Position numbers and translations under genes: made by a program
Assembly: GCA_936943465.1 (NCBI GenBank)
Contig: CAKZJN010000445.1
Span: forward strand, 1 to 7,436
Source of the DNA: an uncultured Rhodoferax sp.
GTDB lineage: Bacteria; Pseudomonadota; Gammaproteobacteria; Burkholderiales; Burkholderiaceae_C
Length of the DNA stretch: 7,436 nt
Direction: 5' to 3'
Notes under the pieces: model-generated
The model's input: only the letters and a program-made list of their open reading frames with translations
Database searches by the model: none
What the model was told of the DNA's origin: nothing
Part shown: positions 1 to 6,693 of the stretch, piece after piece
Layout of the letters: the number at the start of each line of letters is the position of its first letter
Numbering within the stretch: position 1 is the first letter of the stretch

Positions 1-858
1 TACCAGGACCACGCCGTGATCGCGCGCACCACGCCCTATCAGCGCATTGTGGTGACCAACGCGCCGGGCGAGGGGCGGCTTGGGTTGCGGTTGTTCTTGA
101 ACGGCAATCTGCAGTTTGCCCAGCGCGATGAATACCGCTACCACGAGGCCTTGGTGCACCCCGCCATGGCGGCTTTTGCGCAACGCGCCGCGCCCAAAAA
201 GGTGGCGGTGCTGGGTGGCGGAGATGGCATGGCAGTGCGGGAAATTTTGAAGTACCCCGGCGTGGAGCAGGTCACGCTGGTCGAACTCGACCCGGCCATG
301 ACCGAACTGTTTCAAACCGAGCCCCTGCTGACGCAACTGAACGCCGACGCGCTCCAGTCGCCCAAACTGCGCATCGTCAACACCGACGCCTTTGCTTTTC
401 TGGAGAACTCCAGCGAGGTGTTTGACGTGGTGGTGGTGGACTTTCCCGACCCTACCAACTTTGCCATCGGTAAGCTCTTTACCAACGCGTTTTACGCCCT
501 GCTCGACAAGCACCTGTCGGCCAGCGGCTACGCCGTGATTCAGACCACCTCGCCGCTGGTGGCGCGCAAGAGTTTCTGGACGGTGGTGCACACCATTGAA
601 TCGGTGGGGCTGACAGCCACGCCCTACCACGCGCATGTGCCCAGCTTTGGCGAATGGGGCTTCGTGATTGCCAGCCGCAGGCCCTACCGCTTGCCCACAG
701 CCCTGCCGGAAGGTCTGCGCTTTCTTAACCTCACCAGCCTGCCCTTGCTGTTCGACTTCCCGCAGGACATGGCGCGTGTGCCCGCCGAGGTCAACCGCTT
801 GTCGAACCAGGTGCTGGTGACCACCTACGAGGAAGAGTGGGGGCGGGTGGCCAAATGA
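1..858 (+). CDS. Spermidine synthase-like aminopropyltransferase, 5'-truncated by the window edge (probably membrane-bound type)
   Basis: The frame is open from base 1, so the gene begins outside the window; 285 codons and a stop are visible. The GTG at 16 is internal and not a credible start. The visible part is a Rossmann-fold, SAM-type catalytic domain of the spermidine/spermine synthase family. It shows the nucleotide-binding loop GGGDG (214-228), the acidic strand end VELDP that would hold the ribose of decarboxylated SAM, an NTDAF motif, and the catalytic-type DFPDP (439-453) followed by KLFTNAFY. The family transfers an aminopropyl group from decarboxylated SAM to an amine such as putrescine. 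Two details differ from classic SpeE: GGGDGM instead of GGGDGG, and DFPDPTN instead of D(S/T)(S/T)DPxGP. Both fit the subgroup that carries an N-terminal multi-pass membrane domain, which would lie to the left; this is inference. Its stop overlaps the next gene's start (ATGA), implying translational coupling. Family assignment is firm; the exact amine acceptor is unknown. Confidence 0.88.
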   Translation, partial: YQDHAVIARTTPYQRIVVTNAPGEGRLGLRLFLNGNLQFAQRDEYRYHEALVHPAMAAFAQRAAPKKVAVLGGGDGMAVREILKYPGVEQVTLVELDPAMTELFQTEPLLTQLNADALQSPKLRIVNTDAFAFLENSSEVFDVVVVDFPDPTNFAIGKLFTNAFYALLDKHLSASGYAVIQTTSPLVARKSFWTVVHTIESVGLTATPYHAHVPSFGEWGFVIASRRPYRLPTALPEGLRFLNLTSLPLLFDFPQDMARVPAEVNRLSNQVLVTTYEEEWGRVAK

Positions 859-2471
859 GCGGTGCGGCCCCAACGAGCCGCCGCGCACTGCTGCAAGCTG
901 CGGGTGCTGCGACGCTGCTGGCAGCCTGCAAGCCGCGCTGGAGCGACGCGCAGGACACCGCGCATATTCAAGGCAGCTTTACCGGCATCCAGCAGGAGCG
1001 CGGCCACCGGTTGCGCGACACCAAGGCATGGCCGGCGCCCGCCGTGTCGCATACCACGCGGGTGCTGATTGCAGGCGGTGGTGTGGCCGGGCTGTCGGCC
1101 GCACGCGCCCTGCGCTTGCGTGGTGTGCAGGACTTTGCTTTGCTGGAACTCGAAGACGAAGCCGGAGGCAATGCGCGGGGCGGAGCCGTGGCCGGCATTG
1201 CTTGCCCGCTGGGTGCGCATTACCTGCCGGTGCCGGGCGACGACTTGCCGGATGTGCAGGACTTATTGCAGGAACTCGGGTTGCGCAGACGCGTTGCCGG
1301 GCGCTGGGAGATTGACGAGCGCCACCTGTGCCACAGCCCGCAGGAGCGCCTGTTTATGAATGGCGCTTGGCAGGAAGGACTGTTGCCCATGCAGGACGTG
1401 GGTGCCGACACGCTGGCGCAGTACCGCCGCTTTGCCAGCCTGGTGAACGATGCCCGTAAGGCCGCGACTTGGCGCATTCCCGCAGCGCGCACGCCGCACA
1501 CGCCCTTTAAGCAGGCCCTGGCGACGCTCACGTTGGAGCGCTATCTGAACCAGCAGGGCCTCACTGACCCGCACCTGCGCTGGTACCTCGACTACTGCTG
1601 CCGCGACGACTACGGCGCCGGTATGGGCACGGTGTCGGCGTGGGCCGGCATGCACTACTTTGCCAGCCGGCACGGGTTTCATGTGCCGGGGCAGGAGACG
1701 GCCGAACGCGAGGGCCTGCTCACCTGGCCCGAGGGCAATGGCTGGCTGACGCGACGCATGGCGGAGCCACTCGGCGAGCGGCTGCATACCGGGCAATTGG
1801 TGCTGCGCGTGGAGCAGGGCAAGCATGGCGTGGCGGTGGATGCCTTCAACACGCGCACGCAGCAAGTCGAGCGCTGGCAGGCCGAGCAGGTCATCGTGGC
1901 GTTGCCGCTGTTTGTGGCGGCGCGCGTGCTGCAGAACTCGCCCGGGTTTCTGCGTGAGCGGGCTGCGCGCACTGTGTATGCCCCGTGGCTGGTCGCCAAC
2001 ATTCACATTGCCAGGCCACTGAACGATCGGCCCGGCCCGGCACCGAGTTGGGACAACGTGCTGTACGGCGATGCGCAAACGGCACCCGGTCTCGGCTATG
2101 TGGACGCCATGCACCAGAGCCTGCACCCGGTGCCCGGTGCGACCGTGCTGACCTACTACCGTGCCTTGGGTGGCGTGGCGGGCGGGCCCGGCGCAGGGCG
2201 CGCGCAACTCATGGAACAGCCCTGGGAAACCTGGCGCGATGGCATCGTGCGGGAGCTCTCAGCCGCCCATCCCGATCTGGCCAGCAAGGCCACCCGCATG
2301 GACATCACACGCTACGGCCACGCCATGGCCATTCCGGTGCCCGACGCACAAGGCAGGGGCGGTCAGATGCCACCAGCGCATGGGCGCATCCGCTTCGCAC
2401 ACAGCGACTGGGCGGGTTACTCGGTGTTTGAAGAGGCGTTTGCCGCGGGGCATGCGGCGGGGCAGGCCTGA
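855..2471 (+). CDS. FAD-dependent oxidoreductase, amine-oxidase-like, with Tat/lipoprotein N-terminus
   Basis: 538 aa. The ATG at 855 overlaps the previous stop as ATGA and is preferred over an in-frame GTG at 837, because it places a compact export signal at the very start: twin arginine at residues 9-10 (TSRRALLQ), a short hydrophobic stretch, and a lipobox LAAC with Cys25. The protein is therefore probably exported folded by Tat and lipid-anchored. An FAD-binding Rossmann motif follows at residues 70-80 (VLIAGGGVAGL), with the ribose-binding acid at about E98 and a GGNA motif at 104-107. The C-terminus (about 510-538, RIRFAHSDWAGYS) matches the second FAD contact of flavin amine oxidases, whose usual form is a FAGxxxxG-type motif. 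Such enzymes oxidise amines or unsaturated and hydroxylated substrates. The tight link to an aminopropyltransferase makes a polyamine-type substrate plausible but unproven. Length fits the family and no frameshift is seen. NAD(P)/FAD-dependent oxidoreductase is the safe name. Confidence 0.85.
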   Translation: MSGAAPTSRRALLQAAGAATLLAACKPRWSDAQDTAHIQGSFTGIQQERGHRLRDTKAWPAPAVSHTTRVLIAGGGVAGLSAARALRLRGVQDFALLELEDEAGGNARGGAVAGIACPLGAHYLPVPGDDLPDVQDLLQELGLRRRVAGRWEIDERHLCHSPQERLFMNGAWQEGLLPMQDVGADTLAQYRRFASLVNDARKAATWRIPAARTPHTPFKQALATLTLERYLNQQGLTDPHLRWYLDYCCRDDYGAGMGTVSAWAGMHYFASRHGFHVPGQETAEREGLLTWPEGNGWLTRRMAEPLGERLHTGQLVLRVEQGKHGVAVDAFNTRTQQVERWQAEQVIVALPLFVAARVLQNSPGFLRERAARTVYAPWLVANIHIARPLNDRPGPAPSWDNVLYGDAQTAPGLGYVDAMHQSLHPVPGATVLTYYRALGGVAGGPGAGRAQLMEQPWETWRDGIVRELSAAHPDLASKATRMDITRYGHAMAIPVPDAQGRGGQMPPAHGRIRFAHSDWAGYSVFEEAFAAGHAAGQA

Positions 2472-2480
2472 GCGGCTGAC

Positions 2481-2496
2481 TGTGTAGTTCTACACA
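2481..2496. promoter_or_regulatory. 16-bp perfect palindrome, candidate operator
   Basis: TGTGTAGTTCTACACA reads the same on both strands (7-bp arms, 2-bp centre). It lies 9 bases after the oxidoreductase stop and 84 bases before the TAXI gene start. GCGG at 2472-2475 and CCGC at 2497-2500 could add an outer stem with a 5-base bulge, so an RNA hairpin is an alternative, but no T-run follows directly. A dimeric regulator site is the preferred reading; the regulator encoded at 6690 is an obvious candidate by inference only. Confidence 0.5.
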
Positions 2497-2508
2497 CCGC
2501 CGATGCGA

Positions 2509-2520
2509 ATCCGTACGGAT
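2509..2520. promoter_or_regulatory. 12-bp perfect palindrome followed by T-run, second candidate operator
   Basis: ATCCGTACGGAT is self-complementary and is followed by GTTTTTT (2521-2527). Its centre is 26 bp from the centre of the upstream palindrome. As an RNA it could form only a 4-bp stem with a 4-base loop, too weak for a convincing intrinsic terminator despite the T-run, so a protein-binding site is more likely. A weak promoter could overlap both palindromes (TACACA at 2491-2496, 17-base spacer, TACGGA at 2514-2519), but the match to sigma-70 consensus is poor. Confidence 0.4.
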
Positions 2521-2568
2521 GTTTTTTCGCCGGCGCAAACCCACACTGGGGGCATTCAACAACCACCC

Positions 2569-2573
2569 AGGAG
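2569..2573 (+). promoter_or_regulatory. Ribosome binding site of the TAXI gene
   Basis: AGGAG lies 7 bases before the ATG at 2581. It fixes this start over the longer in-frame ATG at 2503, which would put a non-hydrophobic, proline-rich leader ahead of an obvious signal peptide. Confidence 0.8.
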
Positions 2574-2580
2574 TTCCACC

Positions 2581-3546
2581 ATGCTGTCACGCACCCTCGC
2601 TCTCACCGCCATCAGCTTCGCCACGCTGGCCGCTCTGCCGGCAGCCGCACAGGACCTGCATTCCGATTGCGCGGTGCGCATTGGCAGCGGACCCAAGGGT
2701 GGCGTGTACGAACTCATCGCCCGCGATATCCAGTCGGTCTGCGGCAACGAGGTGTCGATTTGCGTGGTGCCCAGCAGCGGCGGCCTGCAAAATTTGATGA
2801 AGCTATCCGCCAGCGAGGTCGACGTGGGTATTGCGCAGGTGGACACGCTGCAGACCATGGCCCGCGACGGTGATGAGAACATCCGCAACCTGCAAGCCCT
2901 GATGCCTCTGCACTCCAACCTGCTGCACATGCTGGCATTGCGCGAGGGCTCCAAGGTTCCAAATTCGCGAATCAAGTTCATTAATGAAACCCGCAAAATT
3001 CGCAACTTCTCGGAGCTGGCCGGCCTGCGCGTGGCCGTGGTGGGATCTGCCCGGCTGGTCGGAGAAAAGCTGAACCGCTCGACCGACAGCGACATGGAAC
3101 TGCTGGAGGCCGAGGACGACGATCAGGCGCTCACATGGCTGCGTTCCAACAAGGTGCAGGCCATCTTCACCACCGGTGGCTGGCCCATGCCCAATATTGC
3201 CCGGTACAAAAGGGAAAGCGGACTGGTGCTGATGGAATATGACCAGAAACTGCCGTCTCCGTTTTTGATGGTCAAACGCAACTACCAGAACCTGGATGCC
3301 TTCAACTTCAGCTTTGTGTCGACCTCCAATCTGTTGCTCACGCGACCCTTCAAACCCACCGGTGACATGGCCCGCAAGATGGGCACGCTGCAAAGCTGCC
3401 TGTTGCGCAACCTCGACAACCTGCAGGAAGGACGTTTCTCTGCGGCCTGGAAGGAAATCAAGAGCCCCACCGACACGCTGGGCGTAGCCCGCTTCGCCCG
3501 GGCGGAGGGCCAGAAGACGGCGCGTATCGCCAGCTACCAGCAGTAA
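2581..3546 (+). CDS. TAXI-family TRAP transporter solute-binding protein (periplasmic), orphan
   Basis: 321 aa, a normal length for the family. A Sec signal peptide covers residues 1-23 (Arg4, hydrophobic core, ALPAAA before Q24). The mature protein opens with the TAXI hallmark VRIGSGPKGGVYELIARDI (about 32-50), then VVPSSGGLQNLMKL (about 62-75) and DVGIAQVDTL, matching the glycine-rich ligand-binding loops and the 'xTGGSxxNLxxLxxGEADxxxxQ' pattern of TAXI proteins. These proteins bind small organic anions in the periplasm (glutamate, 2-oxoglutarate and related acids are known ligands in the family) and pass them to a TRAP permease. No permease gene lies in the window; a 261-aa membrane coiled-coil protein follows after 11 bases and a sensor kinase lies further down. 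This makes a sensory role possible. Four cysteines (C30, C54, C61, C273) could form disulfides, which is unusual enough to note. Family call is firm, ligand unknown. Confidence 0.87.
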   Translation: MLSRTLALTAISFATLAALPAAAQDLHSDCAVRIGSGPKGGVYELIARDIQSVCGNEVSICVVPSSGGLQNLMKLSASEVDVGIAQVDTLQTMARDGDENIRNLQALMPLHSNLLHMLALREGSKVPNSRIKFINETRKIRNFSELAGLRVAVVGSARLVGEKLNRSTDSDMELLEAEDDDQALTWLRSNKVQAIFTTGGWPMPNIARYKRESGLVLMEYDQKLPSPFLMVKRNYQNLDAFNFSFVSTSNLLLTRPFKPTGDMARKMGTLQSCLLRNLDNLQEGRFSAAWKEIKSPTDTLGVARFARAEGQKTARIASYQQ

Positions 3547-3557
3547 GGACGCAGGCC

Positions 3558-4343
3558 ATGCAAACACGCACAAACCTGGCGCTGCCGGGCAAAGATTTCA
3601 AGGTCTGGGCGGTGCGCGGAGGCGCGGTCTTCGGTACCGTGGCGCTGCTGGCGCTCTCCGCCCCGCTGGTGTGGGCGGCGGTATCGGCGGGTGCCGGGCT
3701 GGCCGCGTTGGCGGGTATGGCAGCCACCGGCTTTGCCGCCTTTCAGGCGATGCCGCTGGCTGCGCAAAAGCTGGAAAACCGCCTGCTCAAGCTGCGCAAA
3801 TCCGAGGCCCGCACCAATCCCATAGAGCAATTGCAAAACGACTGTCTGCGGCGCGAAAAGCGGCTGCAATCCTTTCGCGGCGCCCTGGTCACCATTGGTG
3901 GACAAATTGAAAGCATGGGCCAGATGATTGCCGACCGAAGGCACCTGGACCCCGGCCATGTGCTCGACCGGCAGGAACGCGCGCTGCGCCGCATGCAGCA
4001 GTTCTACCAGGCCAACATCCGGCGTCTGGACGAGGCGCACCGGACCCTCGAAGCCTTCCGCCATCAGGTCAAGCAGAAGATGTTTGAGTGGGAGTTTGCA
4101 CAGGCCGGCCAGGTGGTGATGGAGGCCCTCAACCCGACCCAAATGGAGGATCTGATGCAGGACCTGCTGACCGATGAAGCGCTCAACGAAGTGCAGTCCC
4201 GCTTCAACCGCGTGTTTGCCGAACTCGATGTGGAGATGAGCGCGATGGACTCGCCGGTGCGCGATTACGTGGCCCGCAGCCACTTTGAAGCGCTGGATGA
4301 TTTGCAGGTGTCCACCGTCCTGAAAACCGGGAGCCGTCAATGA
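3558..4343 (+). CDS. Unrecognised membrane-anchored coiled-coil protein
   Basis: 261 aa, start supported by AAGGA in the stop region of the TAXI gene (about 3545-3549), 8 bases ahead of the ATG. I do not recognise the family. Residues about 22-42 and 44-66 are strongly hydrophobic and rich in Ala/Gly, giving a likely membrane hairpin. From about residue 68 to 200 the chain is charged, helical and rich in Gln, Arg, Glu and Leu without prolines for long stretches, consistent with coiled coil. The last 60 residues include a conserved-looking segment LTDEALNEVQSRFNRVFAEL. With a hairpin anchor both ends would face the cytoplasm. The helical body and the C-terminal segment recall PspA/Vipp1-like envelope-stress proteins, but there is no clear match and PspA lacks a membrane hairpin. 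It sits 11 bases after the TAXI gene and overlaps the next small gene by ATGA, so it is almost certainly co-translated and may link the periplasmic protein to cytoplasmic partners. Confidence 0.82.
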   Translation: MQTRTNLALPGKDFKVWAVRGGAVFGTVALLALSAPLVWAAVSAGAGLAALAGMAATGFAAFQAMPLAAQKLENRLLKLRKSEARTNPIEQLQNDCLRREKRLQSFRGALVTIGGQIESMGQMIADRRHLDPGHVLDRQERALRRMQQFYQANIRRLDEAHRTLEAFRHQVKQKMFEWEFAQAGQVVMEALNPTQMEDLMQDLLTDEALNEVQSRFNRVFAELDVEMSAMDSPVRDYVARSHFEALDDLQVSTVLKTGSRQ

Positions 4344-4480
4344 AGTTCTGGAAAATCTTGCGCTGGAGCGGCGCCATTCTGTTTGTCGCCATGGTCCTGC
4401 TGGCCTGGGCAACGTCGAGCCACCATGGCGCAATTTACGAGGACGACGACACGCCCAAGGCGACTCCCATCATGCGTTAG
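4340..4480 (+). CDS. 46-aa single-pass membrane protein
   Basis: The short frame starts at ATG 4340, overlapping the previous stop (ATGA), with GGGAG at 4329-4333 six bases upstream, and ends at TAG 4478-4480, 23 bases before the kinase. The product has a basic, aromatic N-terminus (MKFWKILRW), one hydrophobic segment at about residues 10-24 (GAILFVAMVLLAWA) and a short polar tail with an acidic cluster EDDD at 34-37. By the positive-inside rule the N-terminus is cytoplasmic and the acidic tail periplasmic. A cleaved signal peptide is the alternative reading, but it would leave only about 20 residues. The overlap, Shine-Dalgarno sequence and sensible membrane topology together argue for a real gene. 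Its function is unknown; position suggests a small subunit or modulator of the neighbouring membrane proteins. Confidence 0.68.
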   Translation: MKFWKILRWSGAILFVAMVLLAWATSSHHGAIYEDDDTPKATPIMR

Positions 4481-4491
4481 GCCGCCGGATT

Positions 4492-4496
4492 GGGGG
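4492..4496 (+). promoter_or_regulatory. Ribosome binding site of the sensor kinase
   Basis: GGGGG followed by AAAA (4492-4500) stands 7 bases before ATG 4504 and favours that start. A second in-frame ATG at 4531 has a weaker AGGGA at 4514-4518, about 12 bases away, and would shorten the protein by nine residues without touching any domain. Confidence 0.55.
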
Positions 4497-4503
4497 AAAA
4501 TCG

Positions 4504-6693
4504 ATGCAAAAAACAGGGACGGCACTATTCATGACAATCGACTTGCAAGCAAGCGAGGCGGAGCCTCGCAGCAAGCACATCCGCCGGGTATGGATCCAGG
4601 CACTGGCCGCCGTGGTGGCTATTGCCTTTATCTGGCTCGCCGGCGAGGGGACTGCGCAGCGCGAAAAGCAGTTGCAGGTGGATGCTATTCACCGCACGCT
4701 GGAGGTCCAGACCCTGGCCCTGCGCGGTACCGTGGCCCGCTACAACCGCATTCCCTTTGTGTCGGGGCAACAGGCCAATGTGCATGCGCTTTTGAAGTCG
4801 CCCCGGAACGACGCCTTGGTCAACCAGGTTAACCGCTATCTGGAGGAGACCAATCGACGCGTCGGTGCCGAAGCGCTCTACCTGATGGACACCGACGGCA
4901 ACACCTTGGCAGCCAGCAACTGGCAGGAGCCCAAGAGCTTTGTGGGTGACAACTATGCCTTCCGCCCTTACTTTCAAGATGCCAAGGCAGGGCGAGAAGG
5001 TTTCTTTTATGCCGTGGGCACCAGTACCGGGGTGCCGGGCCTTTACCTGAGTACGGCAGTGCGCGAAGGCGATGCCACCCTGGGCGTGATGACCATTAAG
5101 GTCAGTCTGGGCGAGATCGAGGAAGCCTGGAATCGCAACAAGGAGCCGGTGTCCCTGATCGATGCGCACGGCATCATCTTTTTGGGCTCGGTACCCGACT
5201 GGAAATACACCGCCACCCGCCCTTTGAAGGCCGATGAGTTGGCCTGGGTGCACAAGCATTGGCAATACGGTGACCGGCAGGACATTGCGCCGGTTGCTTG
5301 GTCCCAACGCTCACCCGCCGAGGGCCGGAGTTTTGACACCTACGCCACCCTGGATGGCCGCAAGCAGCATCTGCTGGCACTGGAAGAAGAGTTGCCGGAG
5401 TTTGAGTGGAAGCTGTCCGTCATGTCGGACTTGGCGCCGGTGCAATGGGCGCGCTGGATCGGCTACGCCATGGCCGCCTTGCTGGCCCTGGTGTTGCTGC
5501 TGGCGTTCAAGATATTGCAACTGCGCGAGCGCCGCTACGCGGAAATGCGCCGCCACCGTTTGCAACTGGAAAAGCGGGTGCAGGAACGCACCGCCGAACT
5601 GCAGGAAGCACATGCCTTTCGCAAGGCCATGGGCGACTCGCTGGTGGTTGGCATCCACGCGCGCGACCTACAGGGCCGCATCATGTATGTGAACCCGGCC
5701 TTGTGCGAAATCACCGGCTACCAACCCGATGAACTGGTGGGCCAACCGCCGCCGTACCCGTACTGGCATCCGGAAGATCTGGACAAGCACTGGCAATACT
5801 TTGATGCGGTGCTGAGCGGCCAGAACACCCTGCACGGTTTCGAGTCGCGCATTCGCCACCGGGAAGGGCACGACGTCGCCACCATGTTCTATTCTGCGCC
5901 GCTGATCGACGGCATGGGCCAGCACAACGGCTGGGTCACCTCGGTGGTGGATATCACCGACCAGAAGCGTGCCGAGGAACAGCAGCGCCTGCAGGCCGCC
6001 CGCATGCAACGCAGCGGGCGCCTGGCCACCATGGGGGAAATGGCGTCCACCCTGGCGCATGAGCTCAGCCAACCGCTAATGGCGCTGGGCAGTTTTGCCG
6101 GAGCCGCCCGAACCTATGCCGAGCGCGGCCACCGCGAACTGCTGCAGGAAACGCTACTCGACATCAGCATCCAGGCCAAGCGCGCTGCCGAAATTGTGGG
6201 CCGCATCCGGGGCTTTGTGCGTCAGCAAACGCCAGGGTTTCAGGCGTGCACGGTCAATGAAGTAGTGAACAACGTGCTGGCCCTGATGCGCCCCGAGATT
6301 CGCCACCAGCAGGCCCGTGTCATCGTCCAGTTGAACGCGGAGTTGCCCGCCATTCAGGCCGACCGCGTGTTGCTGGAGCAGGTGGTACTGAATCTGGTGC
6401 TCAACGCCTTGCAGGCGATGCAGGATAAGTACCCGGTGGACAAGGTGGTGCGGGTGGAAACCGGGCTGCAGGGCGACATGGTTTTTATCCGCGTGTCCGA
6501 CCGGGGGCCCGGCATTGCCGCTCCGGTGGCCGAGCAGTTGTTTGAGCCCTTCTTCACCACCAAACCCGAAGGCCTGGGGCTGGGCCTCAATATCTGCCGC
6601 ACCTCGGTCGAGTCACACCGGGGCAGGCTGGAGTTTGAAAACGCCCCACAAGGCGGCGCCATTTTTACGGTTTACCTTCCACTTGAATCATGA
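4504..6693 (+). CDS. dctS: Sensor histidine kinase, DctB/DctS-like (Cache-PAS-HisKA-HATPase)
   Basis: 729 aa. A membrane segment at about 29-46 and a second at about 318-335 enclose a periplasmic domain of about 270 residues. This domain has the hallmark of DctB-type C4-dicarboxylate sensors: ALYLMDTDGNTLAASNW, then GDNYAFRPYF (148-157), and FYAVGTSTGVPGLYLS (168-183), a double-Cache fold. After TM2 come a helical linker (about 336-370), a PAS domain (about 372-492, ending VVDITDQKRAEE), and the HisKA phosphoacceptor H519 in AHELSQPL. The ATPase domain has N-box N630/N634, DRGPG at 666-670, FEPFFTTK at 680-687 and GLGLGL at 690-695. All catalytic motifs are intact. HEL(N/S)QPL is typical of the FixL/DctS branch, and Rhodobacter DctS pairs with a FixJ-type DctR, as here. 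The stop overlaps the regulator start by ATGA. The ligand is probably a small organic acid; the symbol rests on architecture, not on proof of dicarboxylate sensing. Confidence 0.9.
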   Translation: MQKTGTALFMTIDLQASEAEPRSKHIRRVWIQALAAVVAIAFIWLAGEGTAQREKQLQVDAIHRTLEVQTLALRGTVARYNRIPFVSGQQANVHALLKSPRNDALVNQVNRYLEETNRRVGAEALYLMDTDGNTLAASNWQEPKSFVGDNYAFRPYFQDAKAGREGFFYAVGTSTGVPGLYLSTAVREGDATLGVMTIKVSLGEIEEAWNRNKEPVSLIDAHGIIFLGSVPDWKYTATRPLKADELAWVHKHWQYGDRQDIAPVAWSQRSPAEGRSFDTYATLDGRKQHLLALEEELPEFEWKLSVMSDLAPVQWARWIGYAMAALLALVLLLAFKILQLRERRYAEMRRHRLQLEKRVQERTAELQEAHAFRKAMGDSLVVGIHARDLQGRIMYVNPALCEITGYQPDELVGQPPPYPYWHPEDLDKHWQYFDAVLSGQNTLHGFESRIRHREGHDVATMFYSAPLIDGMGQHNGWVTSVVDITDQKRAEEQQRLQAARMQRSGRLATMGEMASTLAHELSQPLMALGSFAGAARTYAERGHRELLQETLLDISIQAKRAAEIVGRIRGFVRQQTPGFQACTVNEVVNNVLALMRPEIRHQQARVIVQLNAELPAIQADRVLLEQVVLNLVLNALQAMQDKYPVDKVVRVETGLQGDMVFIRVSDRGPGIAAPVAEQLFEPFFTTKPEGLGLGLNICRTSVESHRGRLEFENAPQGGAIFTVYLPLES

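Noticed and set aside
1263..2207. 314-codon open frame on the minus strand opposite the oxidoreductase
   Set aside because: It lies antisense to a clearly recognisable FAD protein with intact N- and C-terminal FAD motifs, and its translation is rich in His, Arg and Gln with no recognisable domain; long antisense frames are expected in GC-rich genes.
2509..2527. Palindrome plus T-run as an intrinsic terminator of the oxidoreductase gene
   Set aside because: A 12-bp palindrome without a spacer leaves only a 4-bp stem once a loop forms, too weak for a standard terminator; kept as a candidate operator instead.
2503..2580. Upstream in-frame ATG that would lengthen the TAXI protein by 26 residues
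   Set aside because: The extension is polar and proline-rich, would bury the signal peptide, and lacks the AGGAG that precedes the ATG at 2581.
2472..2580. Sigma-54 promoter, as expected for DctD-controlled genes
   Set aside because: No GG and GC pair with the -24/-12 spacing and flanking consensus is visible, and the encoded regulator has no sigma-54-interacting domain.
3534..4433. 299-codon minus-strand open frame opposite the coiled-coil and 46-aa genes
   Set aside because: No recognisable domain, no ribosome binding site context, and it conflicts with the + strand gene chain joined by ATGA overlaps and Shine-Dalgarno sequences.
5252..5799. Near-identical 17-base segments at 5252-5268 and 5783-5799 (both encode KHWQY)
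   Set aside because: Only one mismatch separates them, but they lie in frame in two unrelated domains (Cache and PAS) with no similarity around them; best explained as coincidence of the same five amino acids and codon bias.
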